NCBI GenBank assembly: GCA_009760855.2
Contig: WPIO01000055.1
Coordinates: 1,722,501 to 1,785,000, forward strand
Direction of reading: 5' to 3'
DNA length: 62,500 nucleotides
Origin: Cristatella mucedo
Taxonomy: Eukaryota; Bryozoa; Phylactolaemata; Cristatellidae
The notes beneath the pieces are model-generated. The model was not told the DNA's origin. It was given only the letters and a program-made list of their open reading frames with translations, and made no database searches. Below, one piece after another: positions 49,501 through 61,210 of this stretch (positions within the stretch are counted from its first letter, which is position 1; every line of letters starts with the position of its first letter). The translations under genes were made by a program, and so were the position numbers.

Positions 49501-52500
49501 AGTGTTTTCCCTACAGTGGTCTTTGGTATCTTGTACAGCCTATAGCTTGGTCAAAAGGGCTTCGATGGATGTGAAATTTAGAATGTCAGTCGGGCTCATC
49601 TGGCTTGTTATTATATTGGTTCTGGTCTGAGTGAGTAAATGTCCTAGAACATTATACTGCTGATTGCTTTGACATGTCATTTGACAAGTTTGATATGTCA
49701 AATAATCCTTTTTAGGAGCTCACTAACAACAAGCCAAGTGTCCTGCATCTGTTGATGTATTTGGCATATTTTCTAAAGTGCATTGCATTGAATGTGTCGA
49801 TTGTGCAAGATGACCATGTACGATTGAAGACCTCTGAAAAACGTGTCCTCGAATCTCATAGGTCATCAGAAAGTCAACATGACAGCTGTAATTATATTAA
49901 GAGATTGCTCATGATACCTTTGTTGTTGGGGCAAATTTGCATGCCGATCGTTCCATTGGTCCTTGAGAAATATCCATAAAATGTCCTATCAGGGGAGCTA
50001 AATCCCACAGGAGTGGGCATAACTCCCCCAACTCATATAGCCATTCTCCCCAACATGTGACAGAAGGTGAGCAAAATAGCTGCAAATTGCGCAGAGCAGG
50101 CTTCTGATAGAAGTCTGTCAATTGGGAGATGCAAGCTCATTTTTTTTTTATTGGAGCGATTTCTAATCGAAGCATTTTAGCCCCACATCTGCTTTGCACG
50201 AAAAGCACGCCCACCTCTGCGAGCGGGCACTCACGAGGAGTGAGCGGGCACTTATGAGGAGTGCTTATTGGGGTCAGCAGCGACACTGCCACTATTCGAG
50301 CCACTAGGTCGATATTGTTAATCCCTCTCTTCCCTCTCCTCATTTCCTTCCTTCCCCCCCCCTCCGGTGAAGCTGCTTGCTTTTGCTCGAAGCAGCAGCT
50401 CTCCCTTGATTTGGGCTGTCGTTGGGACGTGCCGCCGACGATTTCCTCCTCGCGAGGAACAAGTTTCCTCTTGCTTTAAAAAGACACGAGGAGGACGCCG
50501 CCATCTACTCTGACAGGGAACGCCCCAACCAAAGAAGTGACAGATCTCACCGCCCCCATCGGGAGTGCACTGTGCCACTAGCTCTAAATGATGAAGAATG
50601 CTGAACTCAAAAGGCTGGTTGGCTTTTGAGAGCACAGCCTACCCGATTACGATAAAGCAAGCGCTGTGGGCGCTTGGTGTGCGCAACAACCATGCGCATA
50701 TGCACTGTGCGCCGGCGGCACTCGCAGCACTGCGGCATGCCGACATCAGAACGAAAAGCAACTCAAGACGAAAACACGACAGTCGGACGTAGACGCAACA
50801 GAGCCGCATGCGAGCTCGCAACTTCGCCTCGGGAAAAACTGCCAAGGCTGCTCGGCGGAGGCACAATGTGAGCGTGAGGAAAGAAGTCCGATGCACAACG
50901 AGGAGCAGAGTCCTTGGCGTTGGAAGTGGCAGGCGACCGTCTGCTACAGCGCAGCGCTCGCCGGCGGGGGCTGGGCACTCACGGTCGGCACCGACGGCCG
51001 TCGTCAGGGTAGGTTCCAGTCGGGCACTCGGACATGCAGACGCCGTCGTGGTGATACAGCAAAGTGGCGCAGCTGCTGCATTGGCTGCCGAGCGAGCCGA
51101 AACAGGTGGCGCAGCTGCCGTCGCACGGCAAACATCTGCAAGCACAAACAAAGACAAAGAACACACACTAACTAGCAAGGCACCGCAAGCTCGCGAATAC
51201 GCCGAAGCGCAGAGCTTCGCAGGCCGACAGGTGACACACGAACGACGACAGACGACGAAAGGGAGGCCGCCGAGGCGGTCAAGGCCGGCTCGAGCGGTGA
51301 GCGGATGCGACGAGGTGACAGCCGGACGAGGAGCAAGGCCCAGGCACCCGTGCACACAGCAAAATACGGGAGTCGCTGTAATCAGAGGCCGGCGGTGCAG
51401 AGCTCTCAGAGCGGCTGCTGCTACGCGAAGCACGAGCCTCGGGGGAGAAGGCGGCAGCTGTCCAAGCAAAGGCGACTGAGGCCAGACAGAGGCTGCCTCG
51501 AAGGCAGCCAATTTCGGCCGCGCCACAAGGAGGAGAGGGGCAGCAGCAGCAGCGGTCCGCTGGCGCTGCCTCTCTCGAACCGGAGAAAAACGATGCAGCC
51601 ACTGCAGCTCCGACTGTCGTACTTCCAAGGACTCAGTTCGATTCCCCGGGCTCAGCTCAAGACACACCTGCTCTGGTCAGCTTCCTTCTTTTGCTCCAAT
51701 GAACTTAGCTTTCTGCTGTTCCTGTGAGCTTTACACGCTTACCTCTGCATGCTTAGCTGTGCACGCTTCGGTTCACTTTACCAGCCATAGATACTACTAA
51801 TTGGTGCCCCCCCCGAGTGTCTTCTTTGGCACTTTAGCTGCATGCTGACTCGGGCATGCCACTCGTTTGCCTTTCGTTCTTGTCCAAGGGTGATGCTGTG
51901 CATCTTTACCAACCCAGCGGTTTTGGATTCTCTAGCACGGCATCTAGTTGTTAAGCACTTGGTCGGCTGGAGAACCGATTCTCTGAGCCTGCTGAACACG
52001 TGACCTATTACTACTACGAGATGAAATCTGTTGTACCGAAAGCCGTTTGGGCTGTGAGTGCACTATACAAAACTCTCCTGCATAACACCCACACAGTCTT
52101 TATGGCTTTTTAGCATTACAGACGGAGGAGACACATTACATTACATTACTAATACCAATCGTCAGCCTACGTACATCACGTGGTTTGCTCCACTCGACGT
52201 GGTGAGCTATTGCCCTTTGACCCCTACCCCTCATAGACTTCCGAGCTGCACATTCCAGTTAGCCACACGATGCATGCGACACCAGGCAGCAGCAGCAGTG
52301 CCTCGGTAGGGGCGCTCCACATGTAATTGCACAACCCCAGTAACCACGGTAACCCTGATCTCCTTACCTTGCACTCGGGCCGGCTGAGCGGTACGTTCCC
52401 GGCGTGCAGACGGCGGCGCAGGCGCTGGCTGCAGGCACCCAGTCATGACCGGTCGCGCACGTGTCGCATCGGCTGCCGTTCGTGCACGCCAGGCAGTGAG

Positions 52501-55469
52501 CCTGGCTGCACGGCACGCACTGGCTGCTGTTCGTATCTGCGCGCATTGGAGTCGGACGAGGAGAGCGCTATTTGAACAACCTGCGCCGCATTCATTCGAC
52601 AGTGACACCGACAGCGGCCAGAGCGCGGTGCAGCGAGCCGCGCGCGAGATCCCGCCGATGGGGGGGGGAGAGAGAGCGGGTCCAGTAGCTCCACACCTGC
52701 TGTCGAGCCGCCGTGGCTCCCCGAGAGGCCGACCCTGGGTAGAATGGTGCCGGCGCAGCTGCTGCGGAACAGGAAGGATCGAGCGCGCAGGCGCGCACGC
52801 GTACCTTGCCAGGTGCCGGCGGGACAGGCTCGAACGCAGAGCTCGTGCGAGGCGTCGAGAAGCAGGCCGGGCGAGCAGACGTCGCAAGTTGCGAGCCGGG
52901 TGGCTTCGCACACCAGGCAGCCCGCCACAGGGCACGGTGGGCACAGGCGGTGCGCCACGTCCATGTAGTAGCCCGACCGCACCGGGCACTCGGCGACGCA
53001 CGGTCTGCAAGCAGCAGCAGGTGATGGAGGCAGCTGTCTGCTGGCGAAGGGAGGGAAAGAGGAAGGAAGGGAGGCGGCTGTTGGCTGCCGGCAAACCAGT
53101 GCGATGGACTAGACCGGATGAGACCAGACCAGACTAGATGAGACTAGACCAGACCGGATAATAATAATAATAAGAATAATACACTTGATAAAGCGCCCTC
53201 ACAGAACTCAATCTCTTTCTAGGCGCTTACATTTGCTGCAAATGAAACATGATCGAATGCTGAGTGGTATCATGCCTGATAAACAACATGAATAACATGG
53301 TTAGGGCGCACAGGGTCAGCATGCAAGTGTGGTTAGTGGCAGCATGCAACAGTCAGCATGCATAAGCACATAAAGGACGAATAACAGGGACCCACTAAAT
53401 GCTGTCGTAAATATGTGCATCTTTAATTTCTTTTTAAATGTGGATGAGACCAAACCAGAGTGGATGAGACCAGACCAGACTAGATGAGACCCGATACGAC
53501 CGGATGAGCGAGGATGAAGGACAGGTACAAATGACCTGCTGGCCAGATAGAGGACCTTGAAGGCAACACGATGCTCAATAGGGAGTCGATGCTCGATAGG
53601 CAGATGAAAAAACCTGCAATGCCTCGATGTCTGCAATTCCACAACGACTTAAGAATGCTGCCTCGTGCTCACAGCATAAGCTGCTTTCGGCGAACTCGAG
53701 CGAGCCAAGAGACTCCGCAACGAAGAGAAAATAAGAAGCACTCGGCTGAGTCGGAAGGGCAGTCGAAGAAGCGAGCACAGCGGAAGTAGCCGCACGAGAA
53801 GTGCTGGAAAAGATGTGCCCGAGTCTGCGATGGGAGAGTGGAGGGTGCGCGCAGCGTAAGCATTGCAGAAGAAGCGAGTTCCACCACGCCAGTCCTCTGA
53901 TCCTCTGAGATAAAAGATCCTCTGAGAAAATCTACGGATCCTCTGAGAAAATCCACGGATCCTCTGAGGAAAAAGCTTGCGTCAGTCAGCGAGAGGGACG
54001 AATGCCTCACTGACTGACGAGCGTCGACAAAGGAGGAGCGAGCTAAAATTGATGGCCACTGTGTGATGCTGCCACTGCTCATCTAGGACAGACATGAAAA
54101 GTAAAGTCATTCCTTAATGCGCACAAAGTTGCTACTTTTGGCGGTCCACAACTATCCATGAGGCGCTTATTATATAGAAGTGGCAGACAGCAGCAGCAGG
54201 GGCCCTGGCTTAAAAAGCAGAAACAAGGGGTGTCGCTAGCAACTTCAGCATCGGCTTTGCAACATGGTGTGGCTGCTTGAAGCGGCAAGCTCTGGCTACA
54301 GATCAGAGGCCTGGCAATTCGACTCAAGGGCTACTAATTTGCAGGTACTTTGAGCAAGGCTGTTTACTTCCTTTTGATTGCACAGGCTCCAGCATTAATT
54401 GCACAAGTGCAGCTAGGTTTACGCTACGGATTTCCGCCTGTCCAATTGAGCGCGCAATCGCCCGAGTAGAGCACGATGACGGCTGATAGTGGCTGCTAAA
54501 TGCAGCTGCCGTTGGCCGTACAGCGGGTCGCTGCAGCTAGCACCACATCTGCTCGACACGATAGTTTGTCAGCCAGCACGAAGCGAAAAGAAGAGGTTGG
54601 CTTCGATGGCTTCATGCATGTATGAGGGCGTGTGTGCAGCACCTGCATGCCCGACGGCAGCAGACGACGCCTCGGACGGCGCCGCAGCAGCAGCGGCTGC
54701 TTACCCGCTCTCTCCGAGGCGATAGTTGACACAGTCGCTGCATTGATTGCTGCCAGGTCCGGTGCACGGACGTCGGCACTCAGGGTGACACTGGGCTAGC
54801 GGGTCTTCGCTCGTGCCGGACAGCACCAGCTGATAGGATTGAAGCGTGCCTGAAGCGAACGAGTGCGCGCTATGCCTTCGGCAAAAGTGGCATCGCTGGC
54901 AACATTGCCGGCCAAAGAGGCAGCAGCAGCGCTGACAGCAGTGGCAGGAGCAGCAGCAGCATACATGAAGCAGAAGGCATCAGCATCGCACTTTTAGCAG
55001 CAGCGCTGGCAGCATAAGCACAGGCTTTTGCTTCTAGGCTTTCACTGAACTCAGCTCGAAGGGGGTGGATCGCCTCTGCATAACTTTGCCTCGGTGCGCA
55101 GACAGTGTCCTTGACCTACCCGATGCCCCAGACAAGCCGTCGTTGAAGACCTCGATGATCCAATCGCCGGCTGGCTGCTCGCCCCAGTAGTGTACAGAGG
55201 TGAACGGCCAATCGCTGAAGCTGCCCGAACTGTCGTCGGCGTGCCTCGCTGGCAGGACAGTGGAGGCCGTGCCGGTGGGCGAGTGCAGCACCATCTGAGA
55301 ACGGAAGCGGATGGAGGGCGCTGCTCGAGCCCGCTGCTCGAGCGCCTCGCGTGCCGGTCCATTGCAACTGCAGCTTACGAGTGCCTACTCATCGCGCTGC
55401 CAGTCTCTCTGTCTGCCTAGCTATATACCTCTAGATATATATTGACATGTTTCCATCAGCACTCGTGCA

Positions 55470-55506
<37 letters not shown>

Positions 55507-57383
55507 GCATGGCATTTACTTAATCGTTGGAAATAGATCGGTTGTGTTATTGCTGGTTTCAGAGGTTTTTGGCAACAAGTATGACCACTTTTTTTTTATC
55601 CCATTTGGAGGCATAGCACTTTAGCTTCGATGGCACACAGCTTTGATCTCCTCAATCTCGGTCCCGAGGTCATTGGTTTGAATCCTGCAGAGCCTCTACG
55701 GCTATCACTACCGCTTGCAGTGGCGATAAAAAAATCACTCACCGTAGGATTCGAACCCACGACAACGGGACTGAGGTAAAAAAGCAACCACATTATCTAG
55801 TGCACCATCACGGCTCACCTACACATACAGCAGTATTGGCAGGAATTAGCTTCTGTGGGTGGTGCTGAATCTCGACCTAGGAAGCACACATCAAGGTCAA
55901 TATGGCGCTGGTCTGGTCCAGAAGTTAAGGTGCTTGCCTTTAACGATCAAGGTCAAGGTGAATGAATTTGATGACCAGGGTCGTGAGCCCGGTGGCAAAT
56001 GCAAAGCGCCTGAATAGAGATTAAGCTCTTGTAGGGTGCTATACAAACGAATTATATTTTTTTGGGGTCATATCCAGTTACTTCCTGCATCCAGGCTCAG
56101 CTGGTTTAAAGCATGCCCATGATTCCAAACTGGCAAAATTACAAGTCTTTTACTGGCTCTATTTAAAAACAACTGACTTGCTTTGAATTAATCGAACGTT
56201 TGTTAGAGAGATGATGCATTCCATGTTGCACGTGTGCAGTAAATATTTAACCTTTTCTGAGTGCTGAAAATTGTCAAAATTAGTCAAGGGGCACAGCAAC
56301 ATTTCTCCTGGTTGCAGGAGTTGATAAAAAACACTATGCCTTCTTCCAAGGCAAGCCTCCGACCATTCTCCAGACAGCGTGCATTATTTTTACACACAGG
56401 TCATGAGCAATATAAATTATCTTGACTTGAATTCCTGTTTGGCTGTTTGCCTACAGCCTCCGACAAAGGGGTCCGACATTCATTGCGGCTTTTCCTGTTT
56501 TCGGCTCTTCAAAATGATCATGTACTAAGGCCAGTAAAAGCGGCCCAGAAGAATGCCATGAGCGCCGTTATGAAAGTCACAAAGTACGAGCTTGACACTA
56601 CGGTGACAATTAGATGGTGAAATACAGATGAAGTCTACGATTGCAAATATAAGAGACTAAGAAGTATACAAACATGCTAAGAAGGTGAACAAGAGGCTAA
56701 GCGTGTGAAAAAAGGCTAAGAGTGAGAAAAACATGCTAGGAATGTGATGCAGAGGCTAAGCGTGTGAAAAAGAGGCTAGGAATGTGAAAAAGAGGCTAGG
56801 AATGTGAAAAAGAGGCTAGGCATGTGAAAAAGAGGCTAGGAATGTGAAAAAGAGGCTATGAATGTGAAAAAGAGGCCAACAATGTGAAAAAGAGGCCAAC
56901 AATGTGAAAAAGAGGACGAGAAGGTTAAACGTGGCTAAATAATGGCTAGAATTAGAAAAAAAGGGGGGAAAGGCTAAGAATGAAGAAAACACTGGGGAAT
57001 ATGAAAAAGGGGCCTGAAGGAATGTGAAGAAGAAAGAGGAACGAAACAGCATGCCACGAATTCATGGCTAGCAGCTCCAGTAGCCGAGCCACTTTCACTT
57101 GCCCTCAGGCTGCCTCTCTTCGACGACTCCGCTGTGACTACCAGCTGCGCGTGCTCGAGGTAGCGCACGCAGGTGGCCTCGCTGGGCTGACACGGCGGCA
57201 CGCCGATGCTGCGTCTGATCCCACCTGAGCCGATCGCCCTGCAATTGACCGTCGAGGAAGGTGACGCGGTGGGTGACAGACGCTCAGGCGGCCACGTGCC
57301 CGCGTTGAGCAACAGCGCGTGTCTCGGCAGCCGGCTGATCGAGCAAGCCGGAATAAATGAACCGGAGCAAATAAACCAGGACG

Positions 57384-57476
<93 letters not shown>

Positions 57477-60400
57477 CCCCCCCCAAGTAAACGCCCCACT
57501 GTTCCTCAGCCCACCGCACGCCGCCGCCATGGAGAGAACGGATCCGTGCGATCAGCACCGGGCCAGGCACAGCACGCAAAAGCCTGCTGCTGATGTTAGA
57601 GGGGTGTTAGAGTGGTCACAAAATTCGACCGAACGCTTCCACGGGAAATACCTGTCCGAAACACTCACGAGTGTAAGTAAGACGAAACGTCGACAATGCG
57701 ACCGCTACAGACGATGCAACCGCAGGACAGCGTGCTCGAGCGTGTGGGTCCGTGGTTGAGCCAGCGTGCACAGTCATCCGCGGACGCGCAAGCAGGCGCG
57801 CACGTACGCTTGCGTTCGTTTGCACCCAGGGCACTAGCAGGGACGCTCTCGCACATACGGGAATAAAGAGTCGGTCGGTAAGCTGTGCATACGATTAATG
57901 GCGAACCAGACAAGATGGGGCTGGCTGTGTGCATACGCTAATCTACCTGCCTGGCTGGCTAGCTACAAGATGAGCTACAAGCAACAGGCCGCTCGTCCGG
58001 GGTGGGGCAGGCTTCAGCCCCCCAGCCCCCGGGACTCTTGTCACCGCTGCTGCTGCTGCTGTGCACCGATGCTGAGCACCGTCGCCTGTCGCCGCTTTGC
58101 GCAGACTGCCGTCCGTCGTCCTCTGCTGCCAAGGCAGCCGCCGACTCGCGGCTCGGGAGGCCCGGGTCCGCGCGACGACGGGCTCGCGCGGCGGCGGAGG
58201 CACTGCCACCGAGGAGCCACTCACGTGCGCTCCGCGACTTTCGTCGACTGCCACGTCTTTCTTTCCGGTAGAGTGGACCAGTTCTTTGCCAAGTCCACCA
58301 TGGCGCCGGCGTCCATCAGACCGTAGCCGTACAGGTGGCTCACTGAGCGCGCCCGCGAGAGCGGACAGAAAACGAGAGCGTGCACTTGTGACTCACGACC
58401 GAAGCGAGGCGCCGCCGCCGCTGCAGCCGCGGACCGGCCACGACTCGGTCACGGCCACAGTAGCTTGCTTGGTAGCGGCTGCCCCTCTCCTCGAGCCCCG
58501 ACCGACGGCACTAGGCTCAGCCGGAATGCTACGTGAACGTGCGCATCCGGCCTCCAGCGCTGCTCCGAAATTCGTCTGCACGGCAGCGTTGGCTGCCGCC
58601 ACTAATTCGACTTTGGCATGGGCCCTCCCTTGGCGGGCCGACTCTCACCTCGTCTGCCGACTCCGTTGATGGTCCAATGGCCGTCGGCGAGCGGCTGAGG
58701 GTTGGCTGTCATCAGCACGACGTACTGCATGTCGCGCCAAGTGAGCCGAGGACTGGCAAAGGAAAAAGAGAAAAAGCAGTGCTGCTGAGCGACGAACGGT
58801 CGTCCGGCGTTTGATTGGTCAGGCTTGTGCCACTTGACACGCGACATCTTCGGCAGACGACGTCGAGGCAACGATTGCAACCAGTCTTCGCAGAAGTGGG
58901 CAAATCTCGCGTATCTGTCGTCTGCTAGCGGCGATGCTTAGGGGCAGCAAGAAGGCAGAAGGCAGCCGAAGGGGCAGCAAGCAGGCAGCCGAAGGGGCAG
59001 CAAGCCACGTGATCCACAGTGACGTCAGTGATGAGCAGCGAAGCGAACCGAACGAGCGGATTTCGGGGACTGAGATGCAGCTAAAGCTACGGCATCGAAG
59101 ACCTATCGATACACCGCGATGCAAGGACAGTTAAGAATTTTGCAGCATAAACGAAAGCGCCGGGGGCGCTCACACCGGGCGGATCGCCGAAGACGCTGTC
59201 TAACTTAAGCCCGCTGCCCCAGGTAGTAGCAGCAGCACCAGCAACTGCTAGAACAGTACAATCTGCGGCAGCTTCGAGGCTTCTAGGCTGATTGGGGGGC
59301 AGGGGACGCTTCAAACGGCTGGCCCAAGCAAGCGTCCACCAAATGCCGTCCAGCACGAGGTGCTAGAATATTCCAGAATATTCACTGGCAATCACTTGCG
59401 CCAGCATTCGAACCTGGCGCTACGGTGTGGTAACAAAGGCCGTACGCCCAGGTCTTTGCTGCAGACAGACCAGACAAGACCAAGGGGTCCTTTCCTTGCT
59501 GTACTGCTGCCAGCCAGTTCCAGCCAGCATAATACCAGCATTGTGTGCTGCAGTAGTCAGCTATCGACCATAAGACAAATGAAATGCAAAAAAAGTGTAT
59601 CGGCAAACTTGTGCTCACACAGTCATCGACCACTGGTGCCTAGCAGCCGGTTAGCCGACAGGATGACTAAACGACCACCGTGCTCTGACCGGCTCTCTAG
59701 GCACTCTGATCAGCCACAAGCAGTGAGTGAACACGGTTAGCCATACACCTAGTGAACCAGAGCACATTCCGGCGAGTGCTTGCACCTAACGACCCGAGTC
59801 GTGGATTCTTCGAGTCCTGCAGCAGGTAATCGTTTATTGGCGGTGATAGCCATTGAGGTACTCCCAGCATGTCGTCATGCTCATCCAGGCTAATATTCGA
59901 GGTACCCCCACACCCATCCCCACAGAGCTCTAATCCACCTGTCGGTCGGTGAGAGGCACAGGTAGGTACTCCCTTCAGTAGGCTAGGTTATAGGTTAAAA
60001 ACTTGTGCGGCTTAGCGAAGAAGGACTGCTTGCCAGCTGAAGAAGAGGAGGAGGAGGAAGGCAGAGAAAGGAAGGCGGCCGGCGGCAGCCGAGAACGAGG
60101 TTGCAGCCACACCGGTGCCGGAAGCACCGGTGTGGCTGCCGGCGCACGGGGGGGGGGGGTGCTGCTGCAGGCTTTTGCTTACTTGGCCTCCAGGGCCAGG
60201 GCCACTATGCCGGCGGCGATGGGTGCCGACGCCGACGTGCCTGTGTGCTGTTCGGTGCAGGCGCGGTTCAGGTCGGTGGTGACCACCTGGCGATCGGGAC
60301 CGCCGTTGCTGCCGCTGCTGTAGGTCGAGGCAAGTGTCGAGGCGCACTCCTCCAGGTACCAAGGCCTGGCGTTGGACTGCGTGGCACTGCTCACCGACAG

Positions 60401-60503
60401 CGTGAACGGGTTGTTCGTGTAGCCGTCGCATGCGCACGAGTCGCCGTGCGAGCCGCCATTGCCCGACGCCCACACGAACAGCGAGCCCTTGCCACCGCGG
60501 CCC

Positions 60504-60541
<38 letters not shown>

Positions 60542-61156
60542 GTCATGCTCCGACGTCTCGAAGGATGCCCACGAGGTGAGCGCTTGCAAGGGGGAGGGAA
60601 GGCAGCGGTCTCAGCAGCAGCAGGTCGGAATGGTGGGGGAGACACAGGCGAAAGCGGCACGCATTATGTAACCATTTCCGGCAAAGGTTCATATTCCTAC
60701 GACTTCCTATTTCTTCATAGTTCATATTTCTACGAATGCATGCCAATGCGACCGACTGCTGGAGACGGACTGCACTGCAAACTGGTCATCACACTGTTGA
60801 GTGGCCGGATGTTAGAGGTATTGTGGGAGATGCCAAATCAGCGGAGGACTCGGATGATAATAATAATAATAATACTTTTGACAGGGCCCTCAGATAACTC
60901 AATCTCTTTCTAGGCACTTTGCATTTTCTGAAAAGGAAGCTCAATCGAATGGTTGGTGGTGGTAGCATGCTCAACAAGCAGAAACATGGTTGGAGGTGAC
61001 ATGCACAGGGTCAGCATGCAAATATACCAACCAGATACCGAATCTGGCAAGACTCAACTGGTGGCTATCGGGGGGGGGGGGGCGACAGCTAATTTTCAAG
61101 CAGTGCACACGCCGATGTGCATAGCTACAGAGACGACTGCTATTTTTCCAGGCAAT

Positions 61157-61210
<54 letters not shown>

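Larger units (their letters stand above)
53005..54704 (-). other. Intron 7 of the convertase gene
   Basis: Holds a LINE-A tail inside a GATGAGACCAGACC-type repeat, a diverged LINE-B segment and a GGATCCTCTGAG repeat. No exon is required. Confidence 0.6.
55295..57102 (-). other. Intron 5 of the convertase gene (GC-AG)
   Basis: Begins GCAAGT instead of GT. Contains a 20-bp tandem array, SINE-2, a SINE-1 inverted pair and a CA repeat. Confidence 0.7.
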
